Positions 43,799-52,395 of a DNA stretch of 64,000 nucleotides are shown piece by piece; within the stretch, counting starts at the first letter, position 1, and the number at the start of each line of letters is the position of its first letter. A model generated the notes under the pieces. It was given only the letters and a program-made list of their open reading frames with translations. It did not search any database and was not told the origin of the DNA. The stretch is from WHTK01 sp965197795 (GTDB lineage: Bacteria > Chloroflexota > Dehalococcoidia > DSTF01 > WHTK01). The stretch covers positions 1,550,001 to 1,614,000 of the forward strand of contig OZ240228.1 of the NCBI GenBank assembly GCA_965197795.1, written 5' to 3'. The position numbers and the translations under genes were made by a program.

Positions 43799-44539
43799 AT
43801 GGGCAAAGCTGACCTCCACATTCATACGCGGCACGGCGACGGTCTCGATTCGATAGAGCGTATCTTCGAACACGTGGAGGCGCGAACCGACCTCGACGTC
43901 ATTGCGATCACCGAGCACGACAGCCTCGAGACCGCGCTCGACGCCCGCGAGATCTGGGCTCGTAGCGGTCACGGTTTCGATTTCGTGCCCGGCGTCGAGG
44001 TCACGACGCTGGAGGGTCACGTCGTCGCGCTCTACGTCGAGGAGCCCCTGCCGAGCTTGCGCCCGGTCGAGGAGACGATAGAAGCGGTGCGGCGCCAGGG
44101 CGGCGTCTGCTTCGTGCCGCACCCGATGAGCTGGCTCACACGAAGCATCGGTCCCGGCAGCTTCAAGCGCGTGGCCGAAGCCGGCCTCAGCTTCGACGCC
44201 ATCGAGCTCGCCTCCGCCAGTCCGACGACGCGCCTCTACTTAGACAAGGCGCGCCGTCTCAACGACGAGACCTACCACCTGCCGGTAATCGGCGCCTCTG
44301 ACGCCCACTTCACCGAGGCTATCGGCAGCGCCCACACGCGATTCAGCGGCCGTTCAGCGAAGGATCTACGGATCGCCCTCAGCCGGGGTGCTATCGAAGG
44401 TCACGCGAGCCGGTTTCCTAGACTGCGGGACGTCGGCTTGCGCCGCGCTCTCGCCATTCCCATCGCCGGGCTCGCCGCCACTCCGCGACGTCTCGGTTGG
44501 CGGCGCACGGCCTGGAGCTTTGTGAGTCGATACGTATGA
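43799..44539 (+). CDS. PHP-domain metal-dependent phosphoesterase
   Basis: The 246-residue protein begins with the PHP signature KADLHIHTRHGDG (H7, H9) and continues with VIAITEHDSLE, VPGVEVTT, CFVPHPMSW and PVIGASDAHFTE, which supply the remaining histidine, aspartate and glutamate metal ligands. PHP proteins of this type hydrolyse phosphoesters. It overlaps the glycosyltransferase start by ATGA and lies between the acyltransferase and PimA-like genes. It could dephosphorylate inositol phosphate, which the cluster otherwise lacks, but this is inference. Confidence 0.85.
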   Translation: MGKADLHIHTRHGDGLDSIERIFEHVEARTDLDVIAITEHDSLETALDAREIWARSGHGFDFVPGVEVTTLEGHVVALYVEEPLPSLRPVEETIEAVRRQGGVCFVPHPMSWLTRSIGPGSFKRVAEAGLSFDAIELASASPTTRLYLDKARRLNDETYHLPVIGASDAHFTEAIGSAHTRFSGRSAKDLRIALSRGAIEGHASRFPRLRDVGLRRALAIPIAGLAATPRRLGWRRTAWSFVSRYV

Positions 44540-45693
44540 AAATCGGGCTCGTCTCGCCTTACGACCTCGCGGCGCCGGGTGGCGTGAACAACCACGTCGA
44601 ACACCTGACGGAGCACTTCATCGCCTTGGGCCACGACGTGCGAATCATTGCTCCGTCTTCGCGTCTGACCGGGATCAACCCCAACGCCATCGTGCTCGGC
44701 ACGCCACGCTCGGTCCCGGCCGGCGGCTCCGTGGCGCGCATGTCGCTTTCGCCACGCCTAGCGGCGCCGGTGCGCCGCATCCTGAAAGAAGAGGCCTTCG
44801 ACGTCGTACACGTCCACGAGCCCCTGGTCTCCTTCCTGCCGATAGCCTTCTTGCGCTTCTCCGACGCGATAAACGTCGGCACCTTCCACGCCGCCCGCGA
44901 AGGTGGCGCCCGCCTCTACGCCTACACCAAGCGCCTGCTCATGCCCGGCTTCCGCCGTCTCGATGGCAAGATCGCGGTATCCCAGGCCGCCGCCAGCCTG
45001 ATCCAGAAGAACTTCCCGGGTTACTACAACATCATCCCCAACGGCGTCGAAGTCGAACGTTTCGTAGCGCCACAGCCGCCGATTCCGGAGCTGGACGACG
45101 GCATGACCAACATCCTCTTCGTCGGCCGCCTCGAGAAGCGCAAGGGGCTGCGCTATCTGCTCCGCGCCTTCGCGCGCGTCAAGGCGAAGCGCCCTGACAC
45201 CCGCCTCGTCGTCGCCGGTGGCTACGATGAGCGCCAGCGCCGCGGCTACGAGAACTGGGTCAGCGAAGCCGGCCTGCGCGACGTCGAGTTCGTCGGCTAC
45301 GTATCCAACGAGATGCTGCCGCGCTACCAGCAGTCGTCGCACATCTTCTGCGCGCCGAACACCGGCAACGAGAGCCAGGGCATCATCCTGCTGGAGGCGA
45401 TGGCGGCGGGACGGCCAGTGGTCGCGTCCAACATCGCAGGCTTCGCAGGCGTCATTACGCACGGCGTCGAAGGGCTGCTTGTGCGACCGAAGGACGACGA
45501 CGCGCTGGCGGAAGCCTTGCTCGACCTGGTTCAGGACCCAGAGCTGCGGCGAGATATGGGCGCAAGGGCCGCCGAGCGATCGCAGCACTTCAGTTGGGAC
45601 CGCGTCTCGCAGCGCGTCCTCAGCTACTATGAACGGCTCGTCTTCGAAAAGGCGGTCCACCCAGTGACCACGCCAGATCCGGTGGAGGCGTAG
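44536..45693 (+). CDS. PimA-like GT4 glycosyltransferase
   Basis: The ATG at 44536 overlaps the PHP stop (ATGA) and gives 385 residues. The start IGLVSPYDLAAPGGVNNHVE and HDVRIIAPSSR closely follow the phosphatidylinositol mannosyltransferase PimA pattern; the GT-B C-terminal half has FVGRLEKRKGLRYLL and the E279-x7-E287 donor motif (ESQGIILLEAMAAGRPVVA). PimA transfers mannose from GDP-mannose to PI in actinobacteria. The acceptor here is inferred from the adjacent CDP-alcohol phosphatidyltransferase. Confidence 0.88.
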   Translation: MKIGLVSPYDLAAPGGVNNHVEHLTEHFIALGHDVRIIAPSSRLTGINPNAIVLGTPRSVPAGGSVARMSLSPRLAAPVRRILKEEAFDVVHVHEPLVSFLPIAFLRFSDAINVGTFHAAREGGARLYAYTKRLLMPGFRRLDGKIAVSQAAASLIQKNFPGYYNIIPNGVEVERFVAPQPPIPELDDGMTNILFVGRLEKRKGLRYLLRAFARVKAKRPDTRLVVAGGYDERQRRGYENWVSEAGLRDVEFVGYVSNEMLPRYQQSSHIFCAPNTGNESQGIILLEAMAAGRPVVASNIAGFAGVITHGVEGLLVRPKDDDALAEALLDLVQDPELRRDMGARAAERSQHFSWDRVSQRVLSYYERLVFEKAVHPVTTPDPVEA

Positions 45694-45704
45694 CCCTGTT
45701 CACG

Positions 45705-46295
45705 ATGCCGCGCGCGTTGCCGTCGCAGGTCACCGGGCCTGTCGTCGCGGTCCTCGCGCGTCTCGGCGTGACCCCGAATATGCTTACTACTGCGCAGCTG
45801 TTCGGCGGCATCGGCGCCGCTGTCCTCATCGCCGAGGGAGAGCTGGTATGGGGTGGCGTCGCCATCCTTGCGGCCGCCGCGCTCGACGCCTTCGACGGCA
45901 CGCTTGCCCGCACCACGGGGCGCGTCACGCGTTTCGGCGGCGTGTTCGACTCCACCGTCGACCGCCTCTTCGAGGCCGTGGTGTTCGGCGGCCTGCTGTG
46001 GTACTACCTCGAGCTCGGCCAGCGAGACGAGAGCATGCTCGTCTTCGTCGCGGCGGTCGGCTCACTCAGCGTCAGCTACGTCCGCGCCCGCGCCGAAGTA
46101 GAGCGCATCCAGCTCTACGACGGCCTTTTCACGCGTGCGGTGCGCGTCATCGTGCTCGCCACGGGCCTGCTCGTCGGCGAGGTCCTCATCGTGCTTTGGG
46201 TCCTCGCCGTGATGACAGTGCTCACGACGCTGCAACGTCTCTTCGTGACCTATCAGCGCCTGCGCGAAGCCGATGCTGGGGGCGGCACGCAGTGA
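45705..46295 (+). CDS. CDP-alcohol phosphatidyltransferase (candidate PI/PIP synthase)
   Basis: The 196-residue membrane enzyme contains the complete family motif between residues 61 and 86: D61xxD64-G65xxA68R69-x8-G78xxxD82xxxD86 (DAFDGTLARTTGRVTRFGG). Such enzymes replace CMP of CDP-diacylglycerol with an alcohol: inositol phosphate, glycerol phosphate or others. Five to six hydrophobic helices are visible. Its place between a PimA-like gene and downstream of an inositol-phosphate synthase favours an inositol product, as in the actinobacterial pgsA1-patA-pimA cluster. Confidence 0.88.
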   Translation: MPRALPSQVTGPVVAVLARLGVTPNMLTTAQLFGGIGAAVLIAEGELVWGGVAILAAAALDAFDGTLARTTGRVTRFGGVFDSTVDRLFEAVVFGGLLWYYLELGQRDESMLVFVAAVGSLSVSYVRARAEVERIQLYDGLFTRAVRVIVLATGLLVGEVLIVLWVLAVMTVLTTLQRLFVTYQRLREADAGGGTQ

Positions 46296-47071
46296 TCCCG
46301 GTCGGCGAACTCAACCGCATCCGTACTCGCTTCGGCCGGCTGACGAGCCGCGTGCGAATCGACTTCTTTACGTTGACCAAGCAGGGTGAACTGGCGGTAG
46401 CCGGCCGCGAGTGCGCCCACTGCGACGATATTCAGGCCGTACTCGAGGACCTTGCGTCGGTCAGCACGCGCATCGCGCTGACGGTCCACGATGTCGAAGC
46501 GGACGCCGAACTGGCGAACAAGCTGAGCGTGGACAAGATCCCCGCCATCGTCATCCGCGGCCAGACCAACCGCTCCTTGCGCTACTTCGGCAGCCCTTCG
46601 CAGAAGCAGTTCCCCGTCCTGATCGAGACACTGGCCGCGGTATCTTCCGGAGACGCCGGACTCGAGGCAGAGACGGTGCGCCTCCTGCGCAAGTTGCGCA
46701 GCGACGTCAGCGTCCGGGTCCTCGTCACTCCCGATTGCGCCTACTCACCTGCCATGGCGTTCAACGCCCTTCGCTTCGGCTTACAGAGCGCACGCGTCAA
46801 GGTCGATGTCATCGACGTGACCGAGTTTCCGGTGTTGCTGCAACGCGTCGGCGTTCCCGCGGTGCCGTTGACCGTGGTCAACGACGAGTACGCGACACCG
46901 GGCGTGCTCGGCGAATCGGAAATGGCGCAGGCCATCTTGCAAGCCGCCGAGGGCGAGGACGTCAGCGTCAAGTCGCGCCCCAATACCGTAACGAGTCTGG
47001 CCAGGCCGCAGCGGCGCCAGGAGCCGCCCGGCCCGCGTCGCACGCCGGGCGGCCTCATCCTGCCGCGTTAA
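46292..47071 (+). CDS. Double-thioredoxin-fold protein (protein disulfide oxidoreductase-like)
   Basis: The GTG at 46292 overlaps the preceding stop (GTGA), giving 259 residues. Two thioredoxin folds are arranged as in archaeal PDO proteins: the first active site is C41-A-H-C44, the second is C149-A-Y-S152, where the resolving cysteine has become serine. Cis-proline loops follow each (VDKIPAIVI; VGVPAVPLT). A basic proline-rich tail ends the protein. It probably reduces or isomerises disulfides; a link to the lipid genes rests only on gene order. Confidence 0.8.
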   Translation: MIPVGELNRIRTRFGRLTSRVRIDFFTLTKQGELAVAGRECAHCDDIQAVLEDLASVSTRIALTVHDVEADAELANKLSVDKIPAIVIRGQTNRSLRYFGSPSQKQFPVLIETLAAVSSGDAGLEAETVRLLRKLRSDVSVRVLVTPDCAYSPAMAFNALRFGLQSARVKVDVIDVTEFPVLLQRVGVPAVPLTVVNDEYATPGVLGESEMAQAILQAAEGEDVSVKSRPNTVTSLARPQRRQEPPGPRRTPGGLILPR

Positions 47072-47075
47072 GCAG

Positions 47076-48212
47076 ATGCGTGACACCTACCGCAGGCTCG
47101 CCGCGGCCGACCTCACGCGACCCCTGCCTTTCGTCATCCTCGCCATCGTCTTCTTCGCGCTGCGTCTGCCCTGGATCGGCCTCGGCCACGGCACCGATCC
47201 CGACGCCTGGCGCGTCGCGCTCACCGCGCATCATCTGCTCGATACCGGGGATTATTTTCCCTCCCGGCTACCCGGCAACCCGCTGCACGAGTTGGTCACG
47301 ACGATCTTCATTCCCGGCGGTTGGATCGCGACCAACCTCGCCACCGCCGTCGTCTCGCTAGCCGGGGTCTATCTTTTCGGCCGCATCGTCCGTCTGCACG
47401 GCCTGCCAGACTCGGCGATACTCGTCGCCGGCTTCGCCTTCACGCCGCTGCTCCTGATCAACAGCATCGCGACCATGGACTACATGTGGGCCCTGACGGC
47501 GATCCTGGGCGCCTACTACTGCGTCCAGACCGGTCGTCCGATCTGGGCCGGCGTCCTGATCGGCGTCACGGCGGGCTTTCGCCTCCAGGGCGCTGCCATC
47601 TGGTTGCTGCTGGCCTTCCTGGCCTGGCGTCAGGACCGCAAGGCTGACCTCGCCCCGATGACCGCCGCGGCGGCGGGGGTCACGCTGCTCGCCTATGCAC
47701 CCGTCCTCGTCGTCTACGGGCTCGATTTCCTCAACTACTTCGACGCTTCGGTTGGTTACCAGGATGTCCTACGGCTGCTCGGCAAAGAGGCGCTCGGCGT
47801 GATTGGCGGCCTCGGTGTACTCGCCGGCCTGGCGATCTCGCTACCGCGCTTGCGCAGCCTGCCCGATGACCTACGGTTCGATCCTGCTGTGGGCGCCTGG
47901 CTGCTGTTCATCGCGATCTACTTCGTCTCCTTTCTGCAGCTGCCGCACGAAATCGCCTATCTGATCCCCGTGTTCGCCTTCGCCTTCTTACTCATGGGGC
48001 GCTATTTCACGCGCCCGGCGCTTGCACTCGCCCTCGGCGCCATCCTACTGGCAGGCACCGTTGACGTCACGACTCCGGACCGGGGCCTCGGATTCAGCTC
48101 CGCAACGATCGGCAAAGGCCTCGTGCTCTCGAACGCCGATACGATGTCAGCCCAGCGCAACTTCGTCGAAGAGATCGTTGACGCGGACGTGCCTGACGGC
48201 TCCGGGTCATGA
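47076..48212 (+). CDS. GT39/GT-C-like multi-pass membrane protein
   Basis: The 378-residue protein has about nine hydrophobic helices. The first outside loop reads GLGHGTDPDAWRVALTAHHL, with an acidic D-P-D in the position of the GT-C catalytic aspartates. Later it resembles dolichyl-phosphate-mannose-type mannosyltransferases (VGVTAGFRLQGAAIWLL-like helices). It is five bases behind the thioredoxin-like gene and overlaps the next short gene by ATGA. A polyprenyl-phosphate-sugar transferase extending the lipid glycan is the simplest inference. Confidence 0.65.
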   Translation: MRDTYRRLAAADLTRPLPFVILAIVFFALRLPWIGLGHGTDPDAWRVALTAHHLLDTGDYFPSRLPGNPLHELVTTIFIPGGWIATNLATAVVSLAGVYLFGRIVRLHGLPDSAILVAGFAFTPLLLINSIATMDYMWALTAILGAYYCVQTGRPIWAGVLIGVTAGFRLQGAAIWLLLAFLAWRQDRKADLAPMTAAAAGVTLLAYAPVLVVYGLDFLNYFDASVGYQDVLRLLGKEALGVIGGLGVLAGLAISLPRLRSLPDDLRFDPAVGAWLLFIAIYFVSFLQLPHEIAYLIPVFAFAFLLMGRYFTRPALALALGAILLAGTVDVTTPDRGLGFSSATIGKGLVLSNADTMSAQRNFVEEIVDADVPDGSGS

Positions 48213-48541
48213 CAGGTTTCATCTTCCCCCAGCTCGCCGTACGGGAACGCGATGACCTCGACACGCGCATCCTTCATCGCGATTACGACGCGATAAGCAT
48301 GCTCTCGGACCGTGGTGAGGCGGTCGATGGCGAACGCGACGTTCACTACGTTTGGCTGCTGACCCACGAGACGTTCCAAGCATTACGAAGCCAGGGTTAC
48401 AGCATGTTCATGGTGCCGGATGCAGCCAGTAGCACTGTGGCCCTCTACGACTACCGTCCGGCCATCCTGGGCGCGAGGTTCATCGCGCTCGATCAGACCG
48501 CGCCGTCTATCGCCGAGGGGACGGGCGAGACGGACCGCTAG
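48209..48541 (+). CDS. Short soluble protein coupled to the GT-C-like gene
   Basis: The 110-residue protein overlaps the stop of the GT-C-like gene (ATGA). It has no transmembrane helix and reads like the water-soluble tail of such transferases: FIFPQLAVRERDDLDTRILH, HYVWLLTHETFQALRSQGYS and DAASSTVALYDYRPAILGARF. It may therefore be a split-off C-terminal domain that works with the preceding membrane protein. No independent family was recognised. It converges with the peptidase gene, sharing four bases. Confidence 0.6.
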   Translation: MTGFIFPQLAVRERDDLDTRILHRDYDAISMLSDRGEAVDGERDVHYVWLLTHETFQALRSQGYSMFMVPDAASSTVALYDYRPAILGARFIALDQTAPSIAEGTGETDR

Positions 48542-49863
48542 CCGCGCGTCTGTCGCAGATAGACCGCGCCGACGCCGAGGACGAATAAGACGAGCACGCT
48601 TAGCAGGATCGGCAACGCGTTACCGGACGCACCATCGTCGCCTTCCTCCGCCGTCGTGGCGGGCGATGTGTCATCAGCCTCCGGCGTGTCCTGCGGCGCC
48701 GAGCTCTGGCCCGCGCCAAACGGCACCAGGGTTGGCCTCGGCTCCGACCCTGAGCTGCTGCTGGATCCCGTCTCTATCTCGGGCAGTCCCACCGCCTTGC
48801 GCCACTCGTTTTCCAGCCCCAGCCGGTCGAAGCCATAGACATCCATCAGTGCCCCGTCAATCGTGTCGAAGGCCAGTGCGTCGAGGAAGTCACCGAATCG
48901 CTGCTCGCCGAGAACCTCGACCATGAACGTCACGATAGACCCCGACTGCGCGTAGAAGATCGACACGTCGCCGGCGTTGCCGCGCGCCGCGGCGCCCAGG
49001 CTGGTGATCGGCAGCACGGTGTTGCGCCGAATCGCCAGGTCCAGGGCCCGAGCCTCACTGGGCAGCAGGTCGTTCTGCGCGTAGCCTGACAGTCCTTCGT
49101 TGAGCCAGGTCGGCACATCAGCCAGATGATGCTGGGTCGCCCGGTTCGTCACCACGTGCGCCAGCTCGTGCCGCACGATGTTCAAGAAATCCGTGTCCCG
49201 GGAGACCAGAGCCGTATCGTCCGCTCCCACCTCGCCCAGCGTACGCACGCTGTTGTCCGGCCCGGAGCCCCGGCGGCTCGCAATGGCCGGCGCCATGTCG
49301 GCCGCGGTGCGGTAGACCCAGACCTTGATCGGGAAGTCGATCATCGTGCGCTCCAGCTGTTCGAAGCGCTCGATCGTCTCCTGCGCCACCCGCAGCACGA
49401 TGCGCTGCGTATCCTCGTCACCGAAGTAGTAGTAGACGGTCAGGCCGCCCTCGGTCAGCTCCAGCCAATCGAAACGCGTGTCCTCGTACGTCACCGTCTG
49501 GTCTTCCGTTGTCAGTTGCGCTCCCGATGAGTCGTTGAGTTCCCACGAATAGACAACCTCTGCCCCGGGCACCATATAGCTGTCGCGCGTGCTGCCAATC
49601 AGCGCGTTGCAGGACGTCCCTCCAGTGCAGTTCGGGATCACGGACGCGTTTACACCCCCCGGCAGGATGCGATATCGCAGGCGCACTTCGGTGATCTCGG
49701 CGTCGCTGAACATGAACAACGAGAAGCGAATGCCGTCGGGAAACTGGTTCCGTGCCGCCTCCGACCGGATCTCGATCTCGGCCGAGGCCGTTGGCGCGCC
49801 GGCCGGCAGACCGCTAGCCGCGATCAGGGCCAACGTCATCAGAAACGCGATCTTTAGCTTCAT
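48538..49863 (-). CDS. Membrane-anchored peptidase MA family metalloprotease
   Basis: The 441-residue protein has a signal peptide (MKLKIAFLMTLALIAASG), a beta-rich N-terminal domain, the zinc motif HELAH at residues 232-236 with downstream ligand E256 (WLNEGLSGYA), a low-complexity linker rich in S, D, T and E (about 375-415) and one C-terminal helix followed by a short basic tail. This gluzincin arrangement matches the peptidase MA-like family common in Chloroflexota. It would act outside the membrane. The stop of prfB overlaps its start. Confidence 0.87.
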   Translation of the reverse strand: MKLKIAFLMTLALIAASGLPAGAPTASAEIEIRSEAARNQFPDGIRFSLFMFSDAEITEVRLRYRILPGGVNASVIPNCTGGTSCNALIGSTRDSYMVPGAEVVYSWELNDSSGAQLTTEDQTVTYEDTRFDWLELTEGGLTVYYYFGDEDTQRIVLRVAQETIERFEQLERTMIDFPIKVWVYRTAADMAPAIASRRGSGPDNSVRTLGEVGADDTALVSRDTDFLNIVRHELAHVVTNRATQHHLADVPTWLNEGLSGYAQNDLLPSEARALDLAIRRNTVLPITSLGAAARGNAGDVSIFYAQSGSIVTFMVEVLGEQRFGDFLDALAFDTIDGALMDVYGFDRLGLENEWRKAVGLPEIETGSSSSSGSEPRPTLVPFGAGQSSAPQDTPEADDTSPATTAEEGDDGASGNALPILLSVLVLFVLGVGAVYLRQTRG

Positions 49864-50955
49864 TCGTTGCTTCCCATCGTCGTCTTTAGATACGCCTGAA
49901 TGAACTCGTCCAGATCGCCATCCAACACCGCGGTCGCGTTCGACGTCTCGTGATCGGTACGGTGGTCTTTGACCATCTTGTAGGGATGCAGGACGTAGCT
50001 GCGGATCTGATTACCCCAGCCCGCATCGATGTGCTCGCCCTTGAGCCGAGCCTGCTCCTCCGCCCTCGCCTCCAGCTCCTTCTCCAGCAGCCTCGCCTCC
50101 AGCACGCGCAGCGCGGACTCCTTGTTGCGTCCCTGCGATCGCTCGTTCTGACAGGTTACGACGATCCCCGTGGGGATGTGTGTGATCCGGACCGCAGTGG
50201 CCACCTTCTGCACGTTCTGGCCCCCGTGCCCCGCCGAGTGGTAGATGTCGATGCGCAGGTCCTCCTCTCTTATGTCGACTTCTGCGGCGGCCTCCACCTC
50301 GGGCATCACCTCCACCAGCGCGAATGACGTATGCCGCGCGTGCGCCCCGTCGAACGGGGAAAGGCGAACCAGCCGGTGCACGCCGCGCTCGCTGCGCAGA
50401 TATCCGTAGGCGTTGCCGCCGTGCACCTCCAGCGTCACGCTCTTGACACCCGCCTCTTCACCCAGCGTCGAGTCCAGCACCTCCGTCGCGAAACCGCGGT
50501 TCTCACACCAGCGCAGGTACATGCGCAGTAGCATTTCGGCCCAGTCCTGCGACTCGGTCCCACCGGCCCCGGCGTGAATCGCCACGATGGCGTTGCGCAC
50601 GTCGTACGGGCCACCAAAGGCAAGCTGAAACTCCAGCCTGTCGAGGTCGCTCTCAAGCGCCAGCGTCTCTTCTTCGACGTGTGCGCTGATCTCCGCGTCC
50701 GGCTCCGCTTCGGCGAGCTGCGCCATCTCAACCGCCTCATGCACGCGCCGCTCGAGAACTCTCCAGGTCGACGCGGTCTCGTTGAGCTGCGCCAGGCGCC
50801 GCATCGCGGTCTGCGCGGCGACGTTGTCGGACCAGAAGTCAGGCTTCTGAGTCTCCGCTTCGATGCGTGAGGCTTCGGCTTCTAGGTTCGGGACGTCAAA
50901 GGCGCACCAGGGCGTCGGAGATTCGTGCAGTGAGGGCGGCGAGGCGTTCGTTCAC
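49860..50955 (-). CDS. prfB: Peptide chain release factor 2 with programmed +1 frameshift
   Basis: RF2 terminates translation at UGA and UAA. A GTG at 50955 (AAAGG upstream) opens 19 codons ending CTT, followed by in-frame TGA at 50898-50896. Slipping +1 on CTT-TGA-C continues as DVPNLEAEASRIEAETQKPD through the GGQ loop (SAGHGGQNVQK) and the RF2 segment SPFDGAHARHTSFA to 49860, totalling 364 residues, the normal RF2 length. GGTG three bases before CTT stands in for the stimulatory Shine-Dalgarno site. This is the classic autoregulatory frameshift. Confidence 0.96.
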
Positions 50956-51022
50956 GGGTGACTGCCTTTCAGATTGCTGGCTACTAGTTTAGCAAGCCCG
51001 GGATGCTATCATCGATTCTAGC

Positions 51023-51490
51023 TTGCTCCCTCGATCAACCCTTCGACGTCTTCTGATCATCGGCGTGTTCTTGCTGCTGCCGGCTTGCGGGGTGCGGTTT
51101 GGCGACTCACTCGAGGTTACCGAGCTGTTCAAGGACCTCGATATCGAGGGCGACCTCTTCGCGAACCGGCCGCTGCTACTGGCGATCGAGGTCAATCAGG
51201 CCTACTCGGTGCCCGTCCGCGTCGCTTGCTACTACGAAGAACCCGACGATCTCAGCGAAGATGACAAGAGAGTCGCGTTCCAGGAGCGCGCCACGCTGAT
51301 CGGCGAGCGCGATCTGCCGGCCTCTACGGCTCCATCCCCCGGCGACGATGTCCTCCGAGAGACGTTGCACTTCCCCTTCTCCGTCCCGGAGCCCGGCAGC
51401 TACTTCGTCGCCTGCATCACACCCGCTTCGCCGGAAAACGGCATCGGCCTGGAATTCGACCTCAGCCCCGCCATCGACTCGGCGGCCTGA
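51023..51490 (+). CDS. Hypothetical lipoprotein
   Basis: The 155-residue product begins at a TTG and has a lipoprotein signal (RRLLIIGVFLLLPAC, lipobox LPAC). The rest is an acidic outside domain with a single predicted beta fold, two further cysteines (VRVACYYEE; YFVACITPA) and no recognised family. A TGCTATCAT extended -10 at 51004-51012 lies only ten bases upstream, so the message may be nearly leaderless. Its 3' end overlaps the convergent UDG gene by 91 bases. Confidence 0.6.
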   Translation: MLPRSTLRRLLIIGVFLLLPACGVRFGDSLEVTELFKDLDIEGDLFANRPLLLAIEVNQAYSVPVRVACYYEEPDDLSEDDKRVAFQERATLIGERDLPASTAPSPGDDVLRETLHFPFSVPEPGSYFVACITPASPENGIGLEFDLSPAIDSAA

Positions 51491-52065
51491 ACCAGGACGC
51501 CGAGCCTTCGCCAGTCCTCGCGCTGCGTGGCATCGTCGCGGTGCACCAGGGCTCGGCGCCCGGGGTGATACAGCGCCACCAGTCGACGGCCTAACCATTC
51601 GACGGGCAGGCCGCAGTCTTGGCGCAGCGTCACACCGTGCGCCTCGATGCGCCCCAGCGCCTCCAGCGCTACGACCCCCAGCGCCACCACGATCTGGGGC
51701 TGGACAACTTCGATCTGCCGCCGCAGAAGCGTGCCGCAGTTGGTCACCTCGGACGCCTTGGGGCGCCGGTTACGGCCCGAGGCGTCGAGCGGGTTGCACA
51801 GCACGGCGTTGGTCACGAACACCTGCTCCCGGCTCAGGTCCGCGATCGCCAGAAGCGACTCGAACCGCCGACCCGACTCGTCACCCTGAAACGGCACGCC
51901 GCTGCGGCCGGCGCCGTAGCGGCCCGGCGCTTCGCCGACGAAGAGCACGCGAGCCAGCGGCGGCCCGTTCGACTCTCCCAGCGTGTGGCAATGCGCCATC
52001 GAGTCGCAGGCAAAGCACGCCTGCACGTCCTCGATCAGCGCATCGAGCGAAACGGTGTCGATCAC
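51400..52065 (-). CDS. Uracil-DNA glycosylase, family 4/5 type
   Basis: The enzyme removes uracil from DNA to start base-excision repair. The 221-residue protein has motif A VLFVGEAPGRYGAG, GVPFQGDESGRRFESLL, FVTNAVLCNP and motif B ALYHPGRRA. Cysteines C17 and C20 near the start (CFACDS) and others further on could hold the family's 4Fe-4S cluster. Motifs fit family 4 (GEAPG) better than family 5. The C-terminal 30 residues overlap the convergent lipoprotein gene. Confidence 0.9.
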   Translation of the reverse strand: MIDTVSLDALIEDVQACFACDSMAHCHTLGESNGPPLARVLFVGEAPGRYGAGRSGVPFQGDESGRRFESLLAIADLSREQVFVTNAVLCNPLDASGRNRRPKASEVTNCGTLLRRQIEVVQPQIVVALGVVALEALGRIEAHGVTLRQDCGLPVEWLGRRLVALYHPGRRALVHRDDATQREDWRRLGVLVQAAESMAGLRSNSRPMPFSGEAGVMQATK

Positions 52066-52131
52066 GCAGCCATGCTACCAGTGTCGTTTATCTCTGCTCA
52101 CGTACACCCGAAACGACCAGATTAGACGTCA

Positions 52132-52304
52132 ATGGTCTGCAATACTGGGGCCGTGGTCGATCGATTGTTCTCTGAGCCTCACCTCGCCGAGTTGTATGAC
52201 GAAATCTGGGTTGCCTCACCATCGAAGCGCAGTACGGTGACTGGGATCGGAGCACCCTGACGGATACGAGCCCGGAGATCATCACCGTTGCCCGGCGGAG
52301 CTAG
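52132..52304 (+). pseudogene. Remnant of a SAM-dependent methyltransferase
   Basis: The ATG at 52132 starts a frame with VVDRLFSEPHLAELYDEI, the usual N-terminus of a small methyltransferase. A few bases later another frame reads LTIEAQYGDWDRSTLTDTSP and EIITVARRS before a stop at 52302-52304, the usual C-terminus of the same family. The central SAM-binding two thirds are absent, so this is an internally deleted gene. Confidence 0.7.
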
Positions 52305-52395
52305 CCCTCCGAAATAGCGGGGCCACCAGTGCGTTCTCACCTTCGAGGCGCTCTCGGTGGCGCCTACGCTCCCGCGATGGGATGATTGAGGACAC

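Noticed and set aside
45848..46291. Arginine-rich N-terminal extension of the double-thioredoxin protein
   Set aside because: It is the phosphatidyltransferase gene in another frame; the GTG at 46292 overlaps that gene's stop.
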